A stretch of DNA of 64,000 nt. It comes from an uncultured bacterium (lineage in GTDB: Bacteria > Cyanobacteriota > Vampirovibrionia > Gastranaerophilales > Gastranaerophilaceae). The notes beneath the pieces were generated by a model. It did no database searches, was not told the DNA's origin, and saw only the letters and a program-made list of their open reading frames with translations. Position 1 is the first letter of the stretch. Every line of letters starts with the position of its first letter. Position numbers and translations under genes: made by a program. The DNA lies in assembly GCA_900547155.1 (NCBI GenBank), contig URFH01000004.1, forward strand, positions 1 through 64,000, in the 5' to 3' direction. Positions 17,137-25,349 of the stretch are shown piece after piece.

Positions 17137-18153
17137 CTAAAACGCCCTGAGCAGCCCGCCGTACAGATGGGAATAAAAATTAACCGCAATATACCCGACC
17201 AGAAGCCCCACAATCAATATTGAAACGGGTTTTACAAGGTTTGAGATTACATTTATCGATTCTTGAAGGCGCCTTTCGCAGTTATCGACAATTGAATAGA
17301 ATGATTCGCCCAGTTTTCCTGCTTTTTCGCCCGTTGCTATTTTTGAAAGGGCAAAATCATCGAAAATTCCGGCAGCAGCAAAGGATTTTGTAACAGATTC
17401 GCCCTGACACAAAAGCATTCTCGTCCTGCTCAACCCCACCGCCATTCTTTTTGCCTTTAATAAGGGAGCTGCAACGAAAATCGCCTCGGTTACAGGGATT
17501 CCCGCTTCATAAGAGGCGCCCAGAACAGAAAAGAAATTCCCGAAAAAATAATTGTTAAATATTGCGGACATAAAGGTTTTTTCGGAGAAAAAATCAATAA
17601 TCGCACGCTGCGCAGCTTGATTTTTGAAAAACCAGACAACAACCCCGAAAATAACCGCATAAATTAGCAATATTTTTAAAATTGCCGTCACAGCCAGCGA
17701 CATCATCGCCTCCGGACTCATGCCCGTCGTGTACATTACATCAAATATCTTGAAAAAACAAAATCTGCAAAATAGCAAAACCCCCAGCGCCGCAAAAAAC
17801 ATCAACACAGGATAAGTAAGCGACGCAATAAGCCCGTTTCGCAGTCCTGTCAACCGTTTTAAGTCGCTCAAAATCGTCGCAAGAATTTCGTCGAGCTTGC
17901 CGGATTTATCCCCTGCGCTCAGCAACAGCGCGTAGGGCACTCCGAGCATTTCTTTGTATTTTATGACGATTTTATCAAAGGGAACCCCGTTTTGAACCTC
18001 AACACGGAAGCATTTTGCGAGGATTTTTATGTTTTTGTTTCGTGTTGATGTTTCAATCGACGAAAACGCGTCTGTATAGGAGAATCCTGCGCCGTACAAG
18101 GAAAGAAGCGCCGAATAAAACTCTCTTTTTTCTGAAAGGGTCAAATTTTTCAT
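17137..18153 (-). CDS. Type II secretion/type IV pilus inner-membrane protein (GspF/PilC family)
   Basis: A 338-residue protein with two GspF domains: ALLSLYGAGFSYTDAF...VPYALLLSAGDKSGKLDEIL (about 12-125) and FFSVLGASYEAGIPVTEAIFVAA...IATGEKAGKLGESF (about 210-310). Three transmembrane segments lie near 112-132, 160-175 and 310-330. It would be the platform protein of a pilus or secretion machine. No ATPase, secretin or pilin genes are adjacent, so the rest of the machine is elsewhere. It starts 3 bp after scpB ends. Confidence 0.88.
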   Translation of the reverse strand: MKNLTLSEKREFYSALLSLYGAGFSYTDAFSSIETSTRNKNIKILAKCFRVEVQNGVPFDKIVIKYKEMLGVPYALLLSAGDKSGKLDEILATILSDLKRLTGLRNGLIASLTYPVLMFFAALGVLLFCRFCFFKIFDVMYTTGMSPEAMMSLAVTAILKILLIYAVIFGVVVWFFKNQAAQRAIIDFFSEKTFMSAIFNNYFFGNFFSVLGASYEAGIPVTEAIFVAAPLLKAKRMAVGLSRTRMLLCQGESVTKSFAAAGIFDDFALSKIATGEKAGKLGESFYSIVDNCERRLQESINVISNLVKPVSILIVGLLVGYIAVNFYSHLYGGLLRAF

Positions 18154-18155
18154 AT

Positions 18156-18671
18156 TTAGTCAGATTCTTTCGCCTGCTTTTCAATTTCAATGATTTTTGC
18201 AAGCGATTTTGCATCGCCTTTGAGTTTGAAGTATTCGGCGAATTTCGGTGTGGTTTTCAGGTTGAAAGAACGGCCGTTTTTATCGCGGGTTCTTGAAATC
18301 AGCCCCATTTTCAGCAGTTCGGCAACATGCTCATAAGCGTTTGAGCGCAATTCTTTAAGCTGCGACTGGCGGATAGGCTCTTTGAGCGCGATGATTGTCA
18401 GCGTTTTGAGCACAGGCGGCTTTAATTCAACCGGACAGAGCTGCTCCACAATGTCCATAAACTCCTCTTTAACCTGGAGAATATAACCGTTTTCATCGTC
18501 GATTTCCAGAGCGCCCTCGCGCGCAGAATAGTCCATAATAAGCTCAAGAAGCGCTTCTTCAATCACTTCTTCATCTTCTTTGAGTATTTCGGCGATATCT
18601 TTAATCTCGAGCGCCTGCGCCGTAATGAATAAAACCGCCTCTATTCTAGCTTTTAACGATGTGTTGTCCAT
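18156..18671 (-). CDS. scpB: Segregation and condensation protein B
   Basis: A 171-residue ScpB: two winged-helix domains (LKARIEAVLFITAQALEIKDIAEIL at 6-30; VLKTLTIIALKEPIRQSQLKELRSNAYEHVAELLKMGLI at about 88-126). With SMC and ScpA it forms the kleisin complex that compacts and separates chromosomes. scpA, usually just upstream, is not in this window. Downstream gspF follows within 3 bp. Confidence 0.93.
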   Translation of the reverse strand: MDNTSLKARIEAVLFITAQALEIKDIAEILKEDEEVIEEALLELIMDYSAREGALEIDDENGYILQVKEEFMDIVEQLCPVELKPPVLKTLTIIALKEPIRQSQLKELRSNAYEHVAELLKMGLISRTRDKNGRSFNLKTTPKFAEYFKLKGDAKSLAKIIEIEKQAKESD

Positions 18672-18714
18672 TGTATGAATATATTACCAAAATTACTTCA
18701 ATGCGGGCAAATTG

Positions 18715-20571
18715 TTAAGCCTCGGGGTTAAAATTATCCTCGGGGCGCCTTACCTCGGCAAAAGGCGTTTCCTTGTGCATTTTTATCCTCGAAATCCTGC
18801 GTCCGTCAACGTCCAGAACCGTATATGTGATATTTCTGTCCTCAATAACGTCAAAAACCTCGGGTTCTCTGCCCAAAAGCCCGAAAACATAGCCGCCGAT
18901 GGTCTGAAAATCCTCATTCGGGATATCAAGGTCATATTTCTCGTTTATGTCGTCAATACTCATTTTGCAGGAAACATTGAGCGTGTTTTCGTCGATTTTA
19001 ATGACTTCGGGCGTTTCCACCTTGTCGAATTCATCATAAATTTCACCGACAATTTCTTCAAGAATATCTTCAATCGTAACAATCCCCGCAACCCCGCCGT
19101 GTTCGTCGACAACAGCCGCAATCTGGTTCTTCGAAGAGGTAAAATCGCTCAAAAGGTCGGAAATAAACTTGTTTTCAGGAACAATAAGGATATCTCTTGC
19201 GAGCGATTCTATTGAAAAATTCTCGCTTATGCCGCCGTTTTTGAAGAATTTAAGCACATCTTTTGCGTTTATCACGCCGATGAGGTCGTCCGGATTGTCT
19301 TTATAAATAGGAATTCTCGTATGACCCGACGAAATAATCATATCCGCCAGCTCGTTGATATTTTCTTCCGTGCTGATAAGAAAAATGTCCGTTCTCGGCA
19401 CCATAATTTCTTTTACGACGGTATTTGCAAACCCGTAGAAATTAGAAAGCATTTTAGCCTCGTTGCAGTCGATTGCGCCGATATCAATGCCCTCTGAGAT
19501 GATTTTTCCGAATTTTTCTTCCCAGTTGTCCTCCGCGTCGTGAGCCTGCAGCTCAATCGTAATATGCGTAACGTTTTTGAGACGTTTTTTGATGTTTCTT
19601 TCGAGCATATCTGCGATGTCGTCAGCGTCTTTCATCTGGGTTTCGGGGTCAACTTCGATTGTCATGTTAATAATCAGCCCTGACGAGCCCAAATCAATGG
19701 TTTTCAGCTCAACAACATCCGTAATTCCGTGGATATCGCCAGCAACCTCGCGAATTTTCTCCTCAACGCCCGGTTCTGCCGACTGAACGGTCAATGAGCT
19801 CACATTATGCCTTAAAAGGTAAATCGCAAGTATCAAAAGAATGAAACCAATGATTATGGAAGCGATTGCGTCGGGCACGTAGGCAGTTTCCGGAGGCATG
19901 ACGAATTTCGCCAGTGAAAGTGCGATAAACGCAACAACAACACCGGTTAGCGCCGCTACATCTTCATACCAGACGAATTTTGTGGTCGGACTTTTGGTTT
20001 TTCTGATATATTTTAACGAAATAAAGAACGATTTGAACGGATTTTTCTCCTCAATTTCAACTTCGTGCAAAACAGCCTTTGAAGCGCTTGCAACCGCCCA
20101 TGCCTCGAACAAAATGCTGCAAACAAGAGCAACAGCGATGTAAGGATAATTGTTCAACAGGTCGGAATGATCGTGGACATTGAAAAATTTGTCAAAACCG
20201 CTGTAAAACGCGATAAAAGTACCACCAAGCATCAATATTGACGCAAACATCGCCCAGACATTGGCTTCCAGCCCGTATCCGAAAGGATGGGCGTTGTCAG
20301 CGGGCCTTGAGCCTCGTTTTATACCGACGTAAAGGCAAACGCTGTTGAACGAGTCCACTCCGGAATGAATTGCCTCCGAAAGCATCGCTGATGAGTGAGA
20401 AAAGAAGAAACAAATCAGTTTCACAAGCGCTATGCCAATATTTGCTATGAACGCTCTTACAACCGCCAGCGTGCGGGATTTTTCTTCATCAATCTGCGAG
20501 CAGTAATCTTCGACTTGTTCAATATTATCAGGGTTTTCGACTTTTTCTTCCGTAATCCTGTCTGATGACAT
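18715..20571 (-). CDS. Fused cation diffusion facilitator, CBS pair and CorC-type domain
   Basis: A 618-residue fusion. Residues about 30-345 are a CDF transporter of the SLC30A9-like subgroup: EAIHSGVDSFN (His69...Asp73), HPFGYGLEANVWA (95-107), WYEDVAALTG (201-210), six helices and a cytoplasmic tail to HITIELQAH. Residues about 375-505 are a CBS pair (VVKEIMVPRTDIF, GHTRIPIY, VVDEHGGVAGIVTIEDILEEIVGEI), and 525-600 a CorC/HlyC transporter-associated domain. CDF exporters and CorC proteins are normally separate. Perhaps nucleotide or metal sensing by the CBS part gates export. RBS AAGGAAAA; single reading frame with no sign of frameshift. Confidence 0.9.
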   Translation of the reverse strand: MSSDRITEEKVENPDNIEQVEDYCSQIDEEKSRTLAVVRAFIANIGIALVKLICFFFSHSSAMLSEAIHSGVDSFNSVCLYVGIKRGSRPADNAHPFGYGLEANVWAMFASILMLGGTFIAFYSGFDKFFNVHDHSDLLNNYPYIAVALVCSILFEAWAVASASKAVLHEVEIEEKNPFKSFFISLKYIRKTKSPTTKFVWYEDVAALTGVVVAFIALSLAKFVMPPETAYVPDAIASIIIGFILLILAIYLLRHNVSSLTVQSAEPGVEEKIREVAGDIHGITDVVELKTIDLGSSGLIINMTIEVDPETQMKDADDIADMLERNIKKRLKNVTHITIELQAHDAEDNWEEKFGKIISEGIDIGAIDCNEAKMLSNFYGFANTVVKEIMVPRTDIFLISTEENINELADMIISSGHTRIPIYKDNPDDLIGVINAKDVLKFFKNGGISENFSIESLARDILIVPENKFISDLLSDFTSSKNQIAAVVDEHGGVAGIVTIEDILEEIVGEIYDEFDKVETPEVIKIDENTLNVSCKMSIDDINEKYDLDIPNEDFQTIGGYVFGLLGREPEVFDVIEDRNITYTVLDVDGRRISRIKMHKETPFAEVRRPEDNFNPEA

Positions 20572-20764
20572 AGTTTTCCTTATTTTTTAACCTTCAATTA
20601 ATACTATTATAATATCAAAATATAAAGATTATGCAATTATCAATGTCTCCGGGTCGATTTTGTGGTTAATATAAAGAAATATTAATTGTACTCTGTACAA
20701 TTATTAAAATATCTGTTATAATATAAACTCATTCACTCAAAGTGACGAATAGGGAGACGGAGCC

Positions 20765-20911
20765 TTGAAAATTACGCAAATCAACACAGCCGATTTAAGT
20801 TTATTCAAAAAAAACCTGTTTAAAAAAAACGAAATGAACGAATGCCCTGCTTGCAGAAAGGGTTCTCCGCTAAAAGAGCTCAAATGCGATACTTTTCAGC
20901 TTTTTAAATAA
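20765..20911 (+). CDS. Small Cys-containing protein
   Basis: A 48-codon frame from a TTG at 20765 (MKITQINTADLSLF...) with AGGGAG at proper spacing and TATAAT about 55 nt upstream of the start. The second half carries CPACRKG and a further Cys (LKCDTF), which could be a one-sided metal-binding knuckle. The MKITQIN opening resembles the N-termini of many small lineage proteins. It converges on the transglutaminase-like gene 9 bp away. Function unknown. Confidence 0.45.
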   Translation: MKITQINTADLSLFKKNLFKKNEMNECPACRKGSPLKELKCDTFQLFK

Positions 20912-20919
20912 AAATCGAA

Positions 20920-22110
20920 TTATTTGATTTGAAATCCCAGATCTTTAATTTGAACCCAGTCACCTGTCGCAAGTTTTGTTTCTTCAAAAATTTCTTTGCC
21001 GTTAATTTTAATGCCTGCTGATGAAGGTGTTACGATATAACCGTCAACAGTCGGTAAAAATTTGCTTGAATTTATCGTAAAAGGTCCTTTACATCCCAGA
21101 CTTCTGTATATTGTTCCTACAGTTGTGTTATTGTCCAAATATTTTAAAACTAATTTATCTGCATTTTTCGCATCGGTTATTTTGTAATAAAATGTACGCG
21201 GATCAAGGTTTTTTGACGTATTTGAAATATTGAAAATATTGCCGTGCATCGCGTCAAAAAGATAACTGCTTCCGTTTTTAGTCATTATTTCATTCCAAGC
21301 GTGCCCGCCTGTTGAATAAGTCCCTTGAATAAATCTGGTAGCCAAACCAACCTCATCGCCGAGCAATTTGGTCAACAAAGCACGGTGCCTGCACATTCCG
21401 GCGCCGCTATTCAAAATTTCACCTAACAAAACTTCTTTTGTTTCAAAATTATGCATATTTGCAGTTAATTTCCCGAGTGTTGCATGATCTTTGCTGACAG
21501 AAAAAACTTCATCCACAAATTTCATCATTTCGTCAATTTTTTGGCTTTCAGTTAAATTTTTTCCGGATATTCTGTTTTTGAAAGCTTGAATTGTCTGATT
21601 TAAGATTTTGTCTGCGGTTTTATCAATAATTACGATTTCCTGATTTCCGTTACTAAACCTTGATATATTTTGACCCAATTCGTTAAATTGAGCCTTCGGT
21701 CCGGAATATCTAAAACCATCAATAAAATGTTCATTTTCTGAAATTATTTCTTTTGCATAATTATTGCTCTGCTCAATTGCTTCCTTTGTTGCAGCATGTG
21801 TCCCTTGTCTATTCATGCGCGGGAGCGTATATTCACCGGCTTTTACATGATGAAGAAAGTTCAAATCCTGCGATTTTGCACCGCGAAGTATTGTTGTGAT
21901 TTCGCCATTTGAATGAAATCTGAACAAATAATCTCTGCCTCCGTTCGAATTGTACAAATTCAGAGTTCTTGCCCTTTTTGACAAAATATCAACAATATCA
22001 TGAGCCCCCGTTTTAATAGAGTTTGTAACATTTGTCCCTGCAACTCTTACTCCGGCAGGTGCCGCATTAAAAATTCTTTGTAAACCCTGAGTACCAATTC
22101 TTGCAAACAT
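20920..22110 (-). CDS. Transglutaminase-like cysteine protease-fold protein
   Basis: A 396-residue protein without a clear signal peptide. A transglutaminase core lies at about 215-300: GAGMCRHRALLTKLL (Cys), GGHAWNEI (His) and YLFDAMHG (Asp) give the complete catalytic triad. The C-terminus (about 340-396: DGYIVTPSSAGIKINGKEIFEETKLATGDWVQIKDLGFQI) looks like a small beta domain, possibly FHA-like. The first 200 residues match nothing I know. It could cross-link or cleave a protein. It sits directly downstream of fliI, so a flagellum-associated or secreted effector role is possible but unproven. Confidence 0.65.
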   Translation of the reverse strand: MFARIGTQGLQRIFNAAPAGVRVAGTNVTNSIKTGAHDIVDILSKRARTLNLYNSNGGRDYLFRFHSNGEITTILRGAKSQDLNFLHHVKAGEYTLPRMNRQGTHAATKEAIEQSNNYAKEIISENEHFIDGFRYSGPKAQFNELGQNISRFSNGNQEIVIIDKTADKILNQTIQAFKNRISGKNLTESQKIDEMMKFVDEVFSVSKDHATLGKLTANMHNFETKEVLLGEILNSGAGMCRHRALLTKLLGDEVGLATRFIQGTYSTGGHAWNEIMTKNGSSYLFDAMHGNIFNISNTSKNLDPRTFYYKITDAKNADKLVLKYLDNNTTVGTIYRSLGCKGPFTINSSKFLPTVDGYIVTPSSAGIKINGKEIFEETKLATGDWVQIKDLGFQIK

Positions 22111-22176
22111 AAAAAAAACCTTAAAAACCTAACCTTATTTATATAAAGTATTTTTTTTGCAAAAATTGCCTATATG

Positions 22177-23523
22177 TTACAAAATATTAAACCCTAATTT
22201 TCCCCCGAGCGCAATCAACGCCGCCTGCGTGTCTTCAAAACCGGTTTTTTCATCAACAGATTGGCAAAGAAAAGCGTTTATTTCATTCCAGAGCGCCAAA
22301 GACTGGTCAGTTACCGGGTCAGAGCCATTTACATAAGCTCCGATATTAATCAAATCTTCGTTTTTGCGATGCGCAGCCAAAAGCGTTCGAATTTTACCCG
22401 CAGCCTGTGCATGCTCAGGCGAAACACACTCTTTCATAACCCGGCTGATACTTTCAAGCACATCTACCGCCGGATAATGGTTTTTGTGCGCCAAATCCCT
22501 CGACAGCATAATATGCCCGTCCAGAATGCTCCTTGCAGTATCGGAAATCGGCTCGTTAAAGTCGTCACCCTCAACAAGAACCGTGTAAAGCCCCGTAATT
22601 GTGCCATGTTCGTTGCTTCCGGCACGCTCAAGAAGCTTGGGCATGAGCGCAAAAACAGACGGCGTGTATCCGCGCGTTGCAGGAGGCTCGCCAACCGCCA
22701 AACCGACCTCCCTTTGCGCCATTGCAATACGCGTAACCGAATCCAGCATAAAAAGCACGTCTTTTCCCTTGTCGCGGAAGTATTCAGCAATAGCCGTAGC
22801 AACAAATGCAGCCTTAATTTTGACAAGAGAGGGCTGCTCCGAGGTCGCAACAACAACAATTGAGCGTTTCATGCCCTCAGGCCCCAGCGTTGACTCAATA
22901 AATTCACGAACCTCGCGCCCGCGTTCGCCGATTAGGGCAATTACGTTCAAATCCGCGTTCGTATTCTTCGCCATCATCGCCAGAGTCGTACTTTTACCAA
23001 CGCCGGAGCCGGCAAATACGCCGAGCCTTTGGCCTTTGCCCGCCGTAACAAATCCGTCAATCGAGCGGATTCCGAGCGCCAACGGCTCGCGAATAAGCTG
23101 CCTGTTCAACGGATTAATCGCGTCAGCGTGCGTAGAATAAAGGGATTGCGAGTTTACAGCGCCGAGATTGTCAATAGGCTCGCCCAAACCGTTCAAAACC
23201 CGCCCCAGAAGCTGCGGGCCGACCTTAATTTTCATCGGAGCACCGGTATTTTTGACCAGCGCGCCGGGCATAAGCCCCTCCATCGAGCCCAGAGGCATTA
23301 AAAGGATTTTTCCCGTCTTGAATCCGACAACCTCCGCCCTCAAAGGCTCTGAATCCAGCCGGTTGTAGATATAACAAAGGTCGCCGATGCTCGCTTCCGG
23401 CCCGTCAGCCTCAATAATCAGCCCGACAATCTCCGTCACTTTGCCAACCTGCGTGATGGTTTCGGTTTTTTTTATGATTTCGTTATATTTCGTCAGGAGC
23501 ATCTGTTTTTTCAACCAATTCAT
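22177..23523 (-). CDS. fliI: Flagellar export ATPase FliI
   Basis: A 448-residue F1-beta-like ATPase with Walker A GSGVGKST (172-179), the ALIGERGREVREF stretch, Walker B VLFMLDSVTRIAMAQREVGLAVGEPP and the ATRGYTPSVFALMPKLLERAG loop typical of FliI/YscN. It forms the hexamer that feeds substrates into the flagellar export gate. Placement after fliF, fliG and fliH identifies it as flagellar and not virulence T3SS. The ATG at 23523 overlaps fliH by 41 bp; a second ATG at 23502 would cut that to 20. No fliJ follows. Confidence 0.95.
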   Translation of the reverse strand: MNWLKKQMLLTKYNEIIKKTETITQVGKVTEIVGLIIEADGPEASIGDLCYIYNRLDSEPLRAEVVGFKTGKILLMPLGSMEGLMPGALVKNTGAPMKIKVGPQLLGRVLNGLGEPIDNLGAVNSQSLYSTHADAINPLNRQLIREPLALGIRSIDGFVTAGKGQRLGVFAGSGVGKSTTLAMMAKNTNADLNVIALIGERGREVREFIESTLGPEGMKRSIVVVATSEQPSLVKIKAAFVATAIAEYFRDKGKDVLFMLDSVTRIAMAQREVGLAVGEPPATRGYTPSVFALMPKLLERAGSNEHGTITGLYTVLVEGDDFNEPISDTARSILDGHIMLSRDLAHKNHYPAVDVLESISRVMKECVSPEHAQAAGKIRTLLAAHRKNEDLINIGAYVNGSDPVTDQSLALWNEINAFLCQSVDEKTGFEDTQAALIALGGKLGFNIL

Positions 23524-24256
23524 CTTCTGAAGTAGAATTCAGGGCATTGAACAACTCGTCGGAAATCCTTGAAATCTGCGCCTTAAGCCCCGAATCCACC
23601 CGCGAATCCACCGATTCCACAATAGTTCCGTCCGCAGGCACCGAGCTGTCTTCAATGATTTTAATATTCTCAAGCCCGAAAAACCGCTCTTTCAGCCCGT
23701 CGCTAATCTCATAAATCTTCTGCGCCATCTGCGGATTAACGATAATATTCACGGTTTCTTTCTCTTTAAGCTTTGAAATTGCCGCAGCAGTTAGATTTTC
23801 AAGGAGTTTAGGGTTCTGGACAAGTTCCGTGTGGCAAACCTTTTCACAAATCGCCGTCACAAGCTCAAGAATCTCCGTATGTGCGGATTTTACAATACGT
23901 TTTTTCATCTCAAGCTCCGAAGCCGCAAAATTGTCAAGATTTTTGAGCCGTTCTTCCATTTCGGAAGTGATTTTTTCAAAACCCTCTTTTATTCCAGCTT
24001 CAAAGCCCTCTTTGTGCGCAGCTTCGGTGATTTGAGCTGCTTGATTTTGTGCTTCTTCTTTTGCCTGCTTTAAAATTTCTTCTGCTTTGGTGCTTGCCTG
24101 CCCTTCGATCAAAAGTGCGCGTTCTTTTGCCTCTGCGACGATTTTTTCGGCAATCTGGCGCGCCTGCCTGATTTCCTCGTCAGACATCCTGCCCCCGTCG
24201 CCTCTGACAACGAAAGAATCTCCGTAATTAATCTTTCCGCCTGCAATTCTTCCCAA
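23483..24256 (-). CDS. fliH: Flagellar assembly protein FliH
   Basis: A 257-residue FliH/YscL-type stator. A long charged coiled coil (about 25-125: IRQARQIAEKIVAEAKERALLIEGQASTKAEEIL) leads to the globular C-terminal part (about 140-235: LELVTAICEKVCHTEL, VNIIVNPQMAQKIYEISDGL, VESVDSRVDSGLKAQISRI). It binds and restrains FliI and links it to the C-ring. Sequence is weakly conserved in general; position between fliG and fliI supports the call. Confidence 0.88.
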   Translation of the reverse strand: MGRIAGGKINYGDSFVVRGDGGRMSDEEIRQARQIAEKIVAEAKERALLIEGQASTKAEEILKQAKEEAQNQAAQITEAAHKEGFEAGIKEGFEKITSEMEERLKNLDNFAASELEMKKRIVKSAHTEILELVTAICEKVCHTELVQNPKLLENLTAAAISKLKEKETVNIIVNPQMAQKIYEISDGLKERFFGLENIKIIEDSSVPADGTIVESVDSRVDSGLKAQISRISDELFNALNSTSEDELVEKTDAPDEI

Positions 24257-24322
24257 TTAAGCACCTCTCAACAAAATTTTCATACGCACAACGCGCCCGC
24301 TCTCACGAAACGCGCTCCAAAA

Positions 24323-25342
24323 CTACTCAATATATTCATCTTCCTGAGTATCTCTGGTAATTTCGATTTCACCCGCAGCTTCGAGCATACGAATAATACC
24401 GACGATTTTTGTTTGCTTCTCCTGAACCTCTTTTGCACGCACAGGGCCCATATACTCGAGCTCTTCCATCAGCACGGTTTGCGCGCGCTCGGACATGTTG
24501 GCAAAAATCTTCTCTTTCAGGTCATCTCTGACACCTTTTAAAGAGATTGCGAGGTCTTTCATATCGACTTCGCGGATAATACGCTGAATTGCGGGATCTT
24601 TGAGCTGGAGAATGTCCTCAAACACGAACATCAGCTCTCTTACGCCCTCGGCGAGCTCAAGGCTACGTTCTTCAAGAAATTCGAGTACATTTTTCTCGGT
24701 TCCGCGGTCGGTTCTGTTCAAAATGCTTGCCAGAGTGCTTACGCCGCCTGCTTTTGAAAAATCCTGCGTAACAACCGAGGAAAATTTGCCCTCAACGATT
24801 TTTTCAATTTCTGCAATGATTTCCGGGTTCGTCGAGCTCATATCCGCAATTTTAAACGCAACCTGCGCCTGAATATCTGTGGGGAGCGCGTTTAGAACCT
24901 TTGCGGAGATTTCCGGCTTAATATATGCGAGAATCAGCGCGATTAGCTGCGGATTTTCGTTCTGAAATGACTGCGCAAGCTGTGTGGGGTCAGCTTCGTT
25001 GAAAAATTGGAACGGATTTTTCGTCAAAAGCGTCATCAGGCGCGCAAGCATTTTTTGCGCCTGCTCGCTGCCGTAGGCTTTTTCCAGAATCGTTCTTGCA
25101 TAAGCCGTACCGCCCGAAGAAAGATAATCACTCGCTAAAAAAAGGGAATGAAATTCCTCCAGCACCCTATTTAAAATCTCTGTGGGGATTTTGTCAAGGC
25201 TGGCAATGTCATAGGTGATTTGTTCAAGCAAATCTTCATCTCTAATATTTTTCAGAATCTCAGATGCCGTACCGGGGCCGAGCGCAATCAATAATGATGC
25301 GACTTTCTGGCGTGTTGACATTTGATCGTAATCCAAATTCAT
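24323..25342 (-). CDS. fliG: Flagellar motor switch protein FliG
   Basis: A 339-residue FliG with all three domains: N-terminal FliF-binding part (QKVASLLIALGPGTASEILKNI), the armadillo-like middle (NPQLIALILAYIKPEISAKVLNALP, the conserved EHPQ site is NENPQ here) and the C-terminal torque domain (MFVFEDILQLKDPAIQRIIREVDMKDLAISLKGV...MGPVRAKEVQEKQTKIV). The charged residues that touch MotA are in the last block, so it should be functional. It starts 8 bp after fliF ends. Confidence 0.96.
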   Translation of the reverse strand: MNLDYDQMSTRQKVASLLIALGPGTASEILKNIRDEDLLEQITYDIASLDKIPTEILNRVLEEFHSLFLASDYLSSGGTAYARTILEKAYGSEQAQKMLARLMTLLTKNPFQFFNEADPTQLAQSFQNENPQLIALILAYIKPEISAKVLNALPTDIQAQVAFKIADMSSTNPEIIAEIEKIVEGKFSSVVTQDFSKAGGVSTLASILNRTDRGTEKNVLEFLEERSLELAEGVRELMFVFEDILQLKDPAIQRIIREVDMKDLAISLKGVRDDLKEKIFANMSERAQTVLMEELEYMGPVRAKEVQEKQTKIVGIIRMLEAAGEIEITRDTQEDEYIE

Positions 25343-25349
25343 TTATTTT

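Noticed and set aside
22261..22863. 200-codon plus-strand frame
   Set aside because: Antisense to fliI; basic, low-complexity translation typical of a shadow frame in a gene with biased third positions.
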